From Crotophaga sulcirostris (lineage: Eukaryota; Chordata; Aves; Cuculiformes; Crotophagidae), in assembly GCA_013397455.1 (NCBI GenBank), contig VYZB01000209.1:886280-950279 (forward strand): a stretch of 64,000 nt of DNA, written 5' to 3'. The notes under the pieces were generated by a model that ran no database searches, was not told the DNA's origin, and saw only the letters and a list, made by a program, of their open reading frames with translations. Positions 52,455 to 64,000 of the stretch are shown in pieces; position 1 is the first letter of the stretch, and each line of letters starts with the position of its first letter. The position numbers were made by a program, and so were the translations under genes.

Positions 52455-55400
52455 TATCTTACCTTCTATTTTTTTCTTAAGATTATGTCAAAAGTTGTGA
52501 TTACTAAGAAAACACCTACTGCAAAGCATGGACACATCTGATTCATTGATTGTATTGCTAACTCTGGTAAGGAAAGAGATAACTATTGATGTCAATAGGA
52601 CAAGCATTTTAACCAAAATATATGCATGATTAAATTTATAGTATTAACAAACACCTTTTATATTGGTAATTGAACACCATAATATTCAGAGCACTGCAGC
52701 AGGAAGGCTACTCATGAACTTAAGTTAAATCAAAATCACCTTGTGAATGGATTCAGTGTTGGAAATAAGCACGGATATAATTTATTTCAATATAATGAAG
52801 ACTCACAACAGTTTTACCCACACACTCCCTGCTCATCTGTTAAATTTATTTGATTCAGTTGCTCCCTCTGGGCTGCACAGGTGTACGTGCTACAGAAATT
52901 TGGTTTGATGCACATTTACGTATTCCATCCAAACACAAGACTTCTTGGGAAGCTCTTAGCTTCCACTTAGAGAAAAAGAAAATCACATTATGTAAATGGT
53001 AAATCAAAATTCAGCATTAGTAATTGCTGAAAATTCCCTAAAACCCTGCATGTTTAGTGGTAGTGGCATCCCAGAATTTCACATCTCTCACCCTCTGCTC
53101 CCGTATGGTGCAGTTCTGCAACAGAAACCTGTACCAATAATTGTAACTGGTGTCTGCCAGAGCCAGAGGGAATAGCACGAGATCCCGATTTGTAAATATC
53201 ACTGGACCACTCTGAAGTGAGTTCATTTCTAGCTTTGCCTTAAGCAACATTTGGAGGGCTAATTCTGTTTCATTTCCCTCTGTTTTCAGCTATTTAGCAT
53301 AATTAATTTGATCAGCCCAGCAAAAAGATTACTTCTTTCTCTCATGCTGCAGTGATGAAATTTCTTTGAGCCCTCTTTCTACCTTTCAGATTTAAGAGGT
53401 TCATGTAGTTAGAAATGGTGACTGTTGCATTGTCAGGAGGTATACTGCCAGAATAATTACTTCAAAAGGTGAAAAAACGTGTATTTATTTCGAAAGTGGC
53501 AGAATTTCAGGTTGCCTCGATGTCACATTCACTATACACCTCCTGTCGCGTCGCTCCAGTTAAATATCCTTTCAGGTAACCGTATTTATATCACTTTTGG
53601 AAGACATAGGAACTATGACAAATTACAGAGCTCCATAATAAGAAAATATCACCATTTAAGAAAAGGTAATGAACACATACAGTATTAGTAGTTCATTACT
53701 TATCTATTAATATTAATGAGAAACCCAGCTCTGATTAAATCCAAACTTTTGTCCATACTTGAAGCTAGCTTAATCTTGAAAGTTTCAAGATCATGAAACA
53801 TCCAATAGACCTGGTAGAATAATGCTATTGTACCCTGAGACGCAATCATATTTTTAAAAAACTTTTTGAAGTTTTTAATGACAATAGCTATTTCTGTTAC
53901 TATGACTCCGATTCATCAAATCAGTTAAGCATCTGCTTACCTTTAAGGAAGTAAGATGACAATGAAATCAACACATGCTCAAAGTCTGTTCACCCTGAAA
54001 AGACTATTGCTGGTTCCTGGCATGCACTTTCTCAGTTCTGGGCTAACTGTGCTCACAACACACAACAAGAGGAGATATTCTTTGAATGACACGTAGTATT
54101 CTGGCCCATTTTATTCCATTCATTTATCATCCTTACTCTTCTAAAACCCAGGTACAGGTACAGGATTTACAGGGGTTGCTACCGCCCATGGCCTGTATTA
54201 TTATTTCTTCATTCATGGCATTCAAAGCAGATTTGGGAGCTATAAATTTATAAGCAACAAGGTAGGTGATGGTCTGATAGATAATAGTGTAATATATTAA
54301 TAGCACAATGTCATGCTCTCAATTGATATACAGTGTTCCAGATGTAGTGGTTGTGGCTTGGGAACACGAACATCCACCTCAGTTCCACACTAACTCAATC
54401 ATCTTTTTTTTTTTTTGTAAATAGATATGCTATGATAATAATTGGTTTTTTGTTCAAAGCAGCCATTCTGTAAGACATGACACTCAAGGTAATACTTTTA
54501 TTTTTATTTTATGGGCTCTTGTTTTGTTTTGTTTACAATTATCAGTGTCTGCTGTGAGTTCTCTAGAGAGTTTTTTTTCCAAACCAGGTGCATTTTCAGC
54601 TCGTGTAATGGATTTACAGATATTTGCCCATAAATAGATAGTGTTAAATGCTGCTGTAAAAATGAGATAAATGTTTATTACCCAAAAGGCTAATAAAAAA
54701 AACACCTGGGATCTTCCAGAAAAGAACTAATCCTTTTAAGCCTGTATTGAACTGGTGACAGTTGTGGAAGATTCACAAGCAAATTGTATCCCTAAAATAT
54801 TCTAAAAGCAGAAAAAAATTCCCAAACTGCACACCACACTAAATGGAATGAAAGGCATTCATGAGATAGGTATCATTTATTATCTAATTTAAGCACTTAG
54901 AAGCGGCATCTGTTTACAAATAACCACTTCTAGCATTAGATAAGTCCCATGTTAGGTTACTGTTCCTTCCCAACTTCATTATCAAGCAGTACAATTTTAT
55001 CAGAGTAACACAGAAAGTCTCAGCTGAAAAAAAGAGTGAGTTCTAAAAGAGTCAAATGATCCAAGCTATCAGTGCAAAGAAGAAATAGCACTTGCGAGGT
55101 ACATGACGCCTAATGTATATAGAATATTTTCACTGAATTGCATAGGTTCTCACTTCTAGCTTTAATGGATTAAGTACACTTGGCATCTAGTCACTTGGAT
55201 GGAAAAAAAGAATTTATTTTCATCGGAGCACTGACGATTTCATTACCATCAGACCTGATAGTTATCCATAAGCTGACCTAGTACAATCTCTTCATACAAC
55301 ACACAGTCCTCTAATGCAAACTCTTCCACCTACCCCTCTTTTCTTATCTTCTTTTGGGGACAGGCAGAGCTTAGGTTCTCCCAAAAATCAATTTCCTTGT

Positions 55401-58400
55401 GGCCTCCCAATGTTTTCAAGTGTCCTCTTTCCTTATTTTCATTCATACTTCACTTCAGCTAGTTATAAGCCTGCTTTTTTCCAAACCGCAGAACAGACAG
55501 TAAGCACCATTTATTCTTGGTAGATGTGATTAGCAGAGTTAAGAGTCATTTGGCCCTTTAGGTTTTAAACAACCTGGTTGTCATCTCCCCCTTCTGGCTG
55601 GCTGCTAGAATGATGCAATAAATTTAAGAGTGCTTCCCCAAAGGAAAACACTGTTACTACCAGGAATGGAGGAAATCGAATAGCTAAGATATGGTTTCTG
55701 GACCATTTGGCAGATGGTATCTCATACACCCTACTCTCATTCTCCCTATTTTTCCAAATGACTGGCAGTTTCTGTCTGGATGAGGACTGTCTTCAAGGAA
55801 GGATGAAAAGCGCACAAGAATCTGCATTTATCAAAATGACTGGTTGAAGAATACACTAGAGATGAACTCAATTTAAAAGGTATTGACTGAGACCTGAACT
55901 TTCCTAGGGCTGCAAGTATGCTTTTGGGAGCAGGTAGTTACCTAACAACTGAAAGGATCTGAACTGTACCTCAACAACAGATATTTAAGCCACAGATTTC
56001 AGCTCCTGAAGTTTTCAAACTGTGGGTAGAAGGACAAGGCTGGTATGCAATGTCAATGAATTTTGGTGAAAAAAGAATCGCGTAATAACAAAATACAATT
56101 TTCAGCACCCGGAAATAGTGTGCATTAGTGCAAACTAGCAAGTTGTAAATGACCTTTTGCCAGTCAAATAGAGAATGCTTCTTTTTCTGACTCCTTAAAT
56201 CAAAGTATACAGGAGCATTTACACAGTTGCATTTACGTAGTTTCATTTACTTTTTAGAAGGCTGGTACAGGACACAGAGGCTATGGGCTTTAAATTCATA
56301 ATGGATGCTACAGTCTTTGGCACATCTTTTTGTGCCTTCATCTCCCATTTTGGATAAATGGGGATATCAGTGCTTCCTTATAAAGGTACAAAAATATTAA
56401 CTGTCTGAGGTAGTCCAGGTATCACAGCTAAAGTGTTCAAACAAAAATCTGAAACAAAATTTGGCCAGTTTCCATTGTGTCTTTTTTTCAGGTCACTGTA
56501 TTCAAACTCTGTTTTCTACAAACTTTCTCCAGAAGTCATGTACTTTCTTTATGCTGTCTTTCCTTTTCCATTTATTATCACCTATACTTTTGCCAAATCT
56601 ACAGATTTTTCAGGAATCCAGCCTTTCATCCTCCCAGGCACTAAAACTAGATACACGATACTTTAGGATGTTACTACTGCCTTAGGCACATCTTTGGTAA
56701 TGTGCAAGAGAATTTTGAAACTCCAGTTTCTTTTACGGTAGAACGATGCCTGTTAGCAATATATCCTGAAGTTAATGAAGTATCACAGCATATCAGAAGT
56801 TTATGCCAGATGCTTCAATCCCTCCCAAACTGTAATATTTTAAGCTAGCACATAGCTTCAATTAACCCCGCCTTTGCGTATCCTCAGGTTTGGAGTCCTG
56901 TGCTGACGAAATAGCCTAACTCCGTGTTGAGACTGACAAGTTATTAATTAGGACAGCAGGCCTGTCACAACCTCTAAGACTCACCAGCATTTCCACTAGT
57001 TCCTTGGAGAGATGTATTGTCACCTACAATTGGGATTAAACTTCTCATTTCCAAAATATAAGGCTCAGACACGGCAGTAGATTGAAAATGACTCTGCTAA
57101 TATTTTTGTAGCCCACTGGCCTGCTTCTCTTACTTTTTGATTTTATGGGTGAAGTCTCAGACCGTTGAAAACAACGGGACTTTTGCCACTGACTCTAGTG
57201 GGGCCAGAATTTCACTCTACATATTCTACAGGGAACACTGAGAGAAAGAATTTAATTAGCAAAGTAGATTATCAAATGTGGTGGAACAAACACAGTCTTA
57301 AAGTATCTTTAATTGTCTCAGTAATGGAGACAGTGACTTGGATAACTTAGAGCAGGACCTAATCTACATAATCTTGCCATATTTCCTGAGAAAGCAGCAG
57401 CCATTGGTGGCAAACTCTGATAAACTAAGAGTGAATCCTTCTTATAGAAGAATACTCAAAGCACTTGGAAGAAAAAAAAACACCAGGCGCTAGGAAAGGG
57501 CACAGGAGTCAGACTCAGTAAGAACTGAATGTTTTCATACTACTTTTTGCATTGTACTATTTATTATTCTCTAATAAGGCCATTAGCATGCAGTGATGCA
57601 TATGCAGCACAAGCTAACTTCTCTGGGTAGAAATTGCAGATTCTGTTCAAGAGAGTGTTCAGTTGCATTGTTTTTACTTTCCACCAGCTCAGAGTGCCAG
57701 CAGAGTACATACAGCATATATACTGTCAAGACTAAAAGAAGGAGAGAAAATAATTTGACAGGAAAACACGCATGCTAGAATTTCTATGAGAGTATTGTAT
57801 CCCATTAGAATCATTCACGTTTATTATCAGGTACCCTAAAGAAGAGCCACAGTGCTAAAATGTTAGTGCTTTTAGAGATCTATTAGTTTAGAGACAGCTG
57901 CTTTTGTTGGATTAGATTCACAATAAAAGCTCTAGCCAATGCCATGTAGGTCACCATGTGGGGTTCTAGCACTTGCCACACTGCAAAAACATTATTTAAG
58001 ACCAACTTTTGTGGAGGAGCCAAGGGCCTTCTGTAGCATCTGAGTGTGCTGGTTTCTAGTTCAGTGCTCTGTCAAAAATATATGGTTTCAAGACAGAGAA
58101 TGGAAAGGGATTAAGAGATGGATTTTTGCACAATGCAGAGCAATATCCACTCTCATATCTTACTCTTCTTTGTATTTATCAAAGCCACCGATATGTAACT
58201 TTATAGCCACTGTTTTCAAAACATCCTGTGGATATCACATAGAATTAACACGAATACAGTATGTAGAATAGCAACACCACTGAGAACGCATATCTAACTG
58301 TACCCCAGTCTGAGTAATACCAATTTTCACAGTGAAGTTATAGTAAGTGATCATAATTCTAGAAAATCCTTTCCCTTCCTACTCTTTTCTAGTCAGCATT

Positions 58401-61400
58401 TTTCAAAGCTCCTCTAAATTAATACAATTAAACTGATGGTTTTTGAGCATGGAAGTACTTAGTTAACTTAGATTATGTTTCCAGTGAACAAGACTCAACA
58501 TTGCAGATTTATGCATGACAAACATAACACACACTGGTTATCACAGTGAGGTCTCTGGGACTGCTCCAGAAAGGAGACAGCACAAAAGCGCTTTATCGTT
58601 CTTGAGAGAGTTCAAGCCTAGGTCATTTTGGCAAAAGAAAAGATGGAAAAGCAATACTCTTCATGGCTTTGCTGGAAAAATAGAAACACAGCCTCAGCTG
58701 GTCCAGATCCACGTGAAAAGCAAGACTCTTGTTCAAACTGGAATTAGCACTTTGCTATCCTTTACACACTGTTAGGCATGTTAGATGCTAACACACACTA
58801 ACACAATCCAGCAAAACAAGTAATCATATCACTACTTGGGATATAAATAATTCTGACTAAACCTAATAAAATCCGTAAGTAATGAACTGATAACTAACAG
58901 TCAACAGCATCACATCCACAGAAAGTTGCAGAGACGCTCAGAGAAGGATCATTCCCAAGAGATACACAAGAAACACTCATCACCATTTTTTTCAAATTCC
59001 CCATCAAACCTTACTTTAAAAACATAAGCAACAATACTTTTTTCATACCTACCCAATCTGCAGCCCTGCCTCTGCCAAGAAGATTGCATAGAACTCTCCT
59101 TTGTCATGCACCACCAGGAGCAAAAGCTATTCTACACTGAGGTGAAGCCCTCAGAAACACCTGGGTACCTCCATGGGTCCTAAAAAGATGCACCTGGGTA
59201 TCATTAGGTTCACCAGGCCCTGCTCTCACCTGCAAGATCTTTATTCCTAATAATGGTGTGTACAAAAGATTAAGCTCAGAACAGCTTTCAGATTAAGAAA
59301 CTATTTAAATGCAGAGGCTCAGGTTGTTCCCTTAAACATGAAATGGCAAAAAGCCTTTTTTTTTTAGCAGAGTCATTTTTCCAGGATGGATTTATATTCT
59401 GCAGCGTTTACAAGGCCTGTGTTTTCATAGCATTTGAGGCAAACAAAATGTTCCTGATGAAATACCAGCTCTTTCTGTATGCAGAATATGGCATTAAATT
59501 TATAGAGCAAAGGAAGAAGTGGTTTACTTGCCTTGAGGGGAACTGAAAAGTGACAGTAGGCACTTAACAGGGAGTTCCAATTACAGCATTTAAATATAAT
59601 TGCATACTCTGTTAATCTATGTCAGGGTGGCATCATTTTAATATGATTGTCACAGATTCTTTCTAATATTATGAGTGATGTGAGTGAAGCTGAGCCTACT
59701 GAAAAGGTTCAGTTCAAGGTCTTAATATATACTCTAATTCTGTCCGTCAATTATGTTTCAACAGAGTTCAAATAAAGGTCTAGGGATCTAGAGGATGTAG
59801 CTACCTTTATTAAAGTACTTTTATTGTAAATACTTGTATGGGTCAGGAGACAGTTATCATTTGGTCTTGTTATTTTTTATGAGCCTACTACTATTAGAAT
59901 AGACTCTTGTGGATAATAATTTAGATGTGCCATGGAATCTTGTTTCAAATGGCAACTGTAAAGTGAAATAACAAAAATTACAGTTTGACCTCTGCAAAAA
60001 TATTCATTTACGCACTTCCATTTGTGCATTATATAGAGTATTACAGGAGATAATTATAATTCAATCCTAATCTAATATAATGGAAACTTAGGTATACAAA
60101 GAATGGAGATTCGTGATTAGTAGCTAAATTTCAAACCTTAACATAAGCATTACTCTTATGTTAATGATAAAAATGTGTGGCAATCTGTTTCTTTTGGTGT
60201 AAAGACCACTTGAAGTTGTTCCTGCCTCCTTGCTTCACCATCTGTAGGCCCACATCAGGATTTACTGCCTCCATAGCTGTGCTAATGAAACCAATTTTAT
60301 GGCTGCGTTTCAAACTTCATCATAATTTAAGTGAATTAAGAAATATCCCCTTTTGGAGGATTTTTTCTTCCAAGTCAGCTCATTGATCTGGTTAAAAAGC
60401 AGCCCACACAACTGCATCAGCACAAATATTATAGTAATGTAGTGCAGATCAAGGGCTAGAATGGATGACTGCAGTAGAGAAAGGAGAGAAATTGTACTAC
60501 AAAACTGCATAAAGATCTTCCCAGTTACTATCTTTTGCTAGAGACTATTTGAAATGTCTTTATGCAGGCACAAACTTCTGATGGTACACTTCATCAAATG
60601 TTATAGATGTTTTGTGGGCAGTGTATATATGCAGAATTTACTACAGAAATGCAGTCACCTCCTTGGAGGAATCAACTGGTTTTATCGTAGTCATGACCAT
60701 GACCAGCCAACAAAATAAAACAGGAAGAAAGCCTCATATGAGGGAAAGCAGAGGGTGGAATCACAAGACAGTAATTACTGAAGCTTTCTTATTTTTGTGC
60801 AAATCATCATTAGATCTTTAGAATAGTTTGCATCTCATATTAAAACATCACAGCCACCAACAAAACTATCCCCTAGCACCATGCTGGCATTTGGGTTGCT
60901 GTAATCACGCAGGAAGAATGCCACTTACTGAATCACTGGATTTTCCTTGGCTGTTTCCCATCCAATATTACAGGGCTTGGCTGTATTTAACTGTCAAGAT
61001 CAGGCAGGATCTCAGCCAAAGTTGCATGGCCACATATTTTCTTAACCCTCGATCAGCTGCCATGTTAAAAAGACAAGTTGCAAATGCCCAGCTACATAAT
61101 TCTTTAAATTTAAGATGCTCTCTTCTAGCATTTTATTGTAACATTTAGTCTCTGAAAAACTGTTTCTGGCCAGTTACCTATATTTAGCAGACACCCTATT
61201 TTCTCTATAGTTATTTATGGGAGCAGAATAATTTCAAAGGAGGATGTCTTCCATGGAAAGAACCAAAATTTTTCAAAATATGGCGTTTCTTCTAAAATGA
61301 CCCTTGCTGGAGTGATGCCGATCCTGGGGGCTTATGAGAAAAGACAAAAAAAAAGAGATGTGCATTTTAGAAATCAGTGAAGCAAATGAATGATTGTCCT

Positions 61401-64000
61401 ACGAGCTCTTGGACATGGAGTTACCATATGCTTCCTAGTGCTCCCCTAACTGCCAGCTGTCTCCACCTTGCTCCTTCCAAATGGCAGAGTGGGCAGCCGA
61501 ACTGCCAAAATTGATGTTTTGACCTTCAGTTATAGGCAGAGAAGAGGCTTGGGGTCAGTTTGATTAGAACATAAGCTACATAAAAGTAGAGCAAGGACAA
61601 AAGAGGGTCACATCATTCCACTCCTGTCAAGCGAGTGTAACTCAGGAAAAATAAGAGTGTAGAGACATTTCTGCTAAACTAGCATGAGATCAAAACCAAT
61701 CCCAGATTCTAAGCAGTATTTTACATGCAATTTTCCTTTTCTTTGCAAAAGAGGCAAACGTTTAACAAAGTGCCAGGCAACAGAAAATCAGATTGGCTGC
61801 CCTTTGAATTAATTTCATGATCTGAATACAGATAAGCCTAAAACAAATGAATTGTTGACAAATGTGCAGGCTGGGGAATCTGTATTACAATCACCATATC
61901 ATAATCTCCTTTCTCAGAATGACCCAATTAGCTTTCTTCCATCTTTCCTTGTCCTCCCTTCCACCATTCCTGTCCATGTCAATGGAGAACCACTACGATA
62001 ATAAGTCTTATTAGTTTGGCCTCCATGCCACACTGTGCCTCATCTCTAAGCATTGGTATTTCTCAGTAATGAGATGCACCCCAGTGAGTGGCGCTGATCA
62101 TGCAGAAATGGCATGTCCATGCTACCTGTCAGAGCTGGAACTTGTACTAACAAAGACCTACTGACACACAAAGAATGAGTGTTCTTGTGTGTGTGCTTCT
62201 AAACTTGATGAGGATGTTAGATTAAAGCCCTTAAGACTAAAAGGAGGAAAACCACCATTCTGCTGAATTACAGTGATTGCTACCTGATCCTGTCACATTG
62301 CTAAAGATAGTACAGAAACCTCTGAGAAAACTAATGTAAGATGCCAGCATCATTAACATTGTTTAATGATTATTATTTTCAACGTACTGTTATGGTGGTG
62401 TATCTGGTGAGTTTTTACTATACCACCTGGAATCCTAAAGCTTCCTTCTTATGAAACATTAAATTGGATGGGTTATGGCTGCCTGATTTCAGTTACTCTC
62501 TAAGGTATGTATCTCATGGGAGATTTTATGAATGAAAGCTTTTACTAATGAAACACATAATAGGCAGGTGTGAGGCAGAATGTAGAAATACATCCTTATC
62601 TCAGTTATAAATTGAAAGCTTGGGAGAAATACAAATAAAGTGTTAAAAGCCTTTAATTTAGTGTGGCCCAAGTAAATTGTGCTGTTTTGATATGAGCTTA
62701 GAGATCATAAAACCTCAAAAACTCATGAATTTGGGCCCGTGACAACCTGGAGACATTGAACTTCCCACAGGTCGTAGAAAAGGCAAAAGGCAGTGCAACT
62801 ACTTTGGCAATCTTCATTGCCTAAGTATCTTCTTGAGGGTTTAATGACCAACAGAACAAAGAGCACCAGGATTCACATGCCACAGCCAGGCCACCTACAG
62901 ACTGAGGAAAACCAGGCAGGAAATTATAAAAAATGTTGACCTTACTTTTACCTACTTTTCGTACAGAAGCAAGACTTGAAGAAACAGGATCCTGAGGAAA
63001 CAGGTTTAAAGTGGGGCGTACTATCTGTCTGCATCAAGTCCTTTAATACTTTTTGAATTTCAAACATGTATTATGGACAGGTAGGGTTCTCCAGGTTGGA
63101 TAGATGTCCGTATTTGATTAGAAGAGAAAGACTCACTGAGTGCTCTAAGGAAGCATTTATCGCAAAAGCTGACAGTATTAGATGTCAGAGAATCCTCAGG
63201 GGATTGCTCCTTCCTAGCGTTCCAAAAGCCTGTATCACCAAAGACAGTTATCCCAAGACATAAATTTATAGAGGAGTCCAGCCTTATTTAGCTCTAATTC
63301 CCACAGAATGACTTGTTTCAACCCTCTGGTCTTGAGGCTGCCCAAAGGCGGCTGTAGCAATGAACTTCAAGGGGCTGGTTACAGGTCATAGATCATGATT
63401 GCACCACATAAATGTCTTCAGCCCTGGAAGACAACCAGGAGTGAAGTGTAAAGCTGGACTGTTGAACTGACTCTTCACCAAATAGGAGTTCTCTCCACCT
63501 TTGAGTTTCTTTGCTTTCCCGAGTGGAACTCATGCTTGGTGCTTTTGCTCTTGTATCCTCCAGAATGCTCTGCGGTCCCAAGAGCTCCTTGGTATAGAAC
63601 GATACAAAAGGCAAATCAAGCTCAAGTAACTAAATAAGACGGTACTCCCTGTGTGTGTACAGAATACAGACACACGCATGCTCATTATTTAAACACCCCC
63701 CTTCTCCCATCCATATGTTGTTGCTTTTCCCTAATGATGCTTCCACTTTGCCAGTGTTTCCTCTTGAACGGGAGACGCATAACAGCTGGTGAAACAGTAC
63801 AAAGTCAGGGGAGAGCAGCTATTAGAGGAGTCAACTGGTGAAGCCTGGACACCACTAGGAGACATTTTCCATGTCACTGTGCATTCAGCATGGAATCTGT
63901 GTCATCACATGGTGTTAGCAGTCTTGGCAAATTTGTTCCAAAGCTGAGTCTGCTGGCACTTTGTAATTGCCATCATCCCTGCTGTCACTGCTCTTTGGCT
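52455..64000. other. Non-coding DNA, no supported gene
   Basis: AT-rich DNA with only short chance frames. T-rich low complexity occurs near 54404-54416 and 54497-54535. I recognise no repeat family, RNA gene or exon here. Confidence 0.55.

Noticed and set aside
52190..52541. Three overlapping plus-strand frames around 52190-52541
   Set aside because: They exist because the GC-rich hAT MITE has few stop codons; they share no transposase motif.
1..64000. CRISPR arrays, tRNA or rRNA genes, bacterial-style operons
   Set aside because: I saw no regularly spaced direct repeats, cloverleaf genes or rRNA signatures on reading through; this is ordinary vertebrate non-coding DNA.

Overview
The window reads as AT-rich vertebrate nuclear DNA, most likely from a bird. 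The main reason is a CR1 LINE 3' end at about 43922-44242 (LINE ORF2 C-terminus plus the usual CR1 3' tail). Few other interspersed repeats are recognisable, as expected for a compact avian genome. There are no bacterial features: no operons and no long ORFs. The longest open frame is 154 codons and looks like chance. I cannot tell the species.

Layout. Positions 1-20880 are non-coding, with one candidate conserved regulatory block near 8600-8830 and minor simple repeats. Positions 20884-24330 are the most structured part. They hold one credible protein-coding exon on the minus strand (23573-23668, with a GTGAGT donor just after it). The exon is flanked by a CT/GA-rich tract on each side, a paired SOX-like site and a palindrome. 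The minus-strand gene would run leftwards, so everything left of 23573 would be its intron 1, with no second exon that I can support. Everything right of about 23700 would be promoter, upstream intron or intergenic DNA.

The right part (24330-64000) is gene-poor and carries three clear mobile-element insertions. A minus-strand solo LTR lies at 32367-32743, bounded by a 6-bp direct repeat. The CR1 fragment lies at about 43922-44242. A 203-bp hAT-type MITE lies at 52244-52446, bounded by a perfect 8-bp target-site duplication. The rest shows no gene that I can support.

The window is best described as a regulatory 'gene desert' around the 5' end of one conserved gene. I could not name that gene. 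I found no evidence for a new multi-gene system. The exon and the two insertions with visible target-site duplications are the solid results; the regulatory sites are inference.
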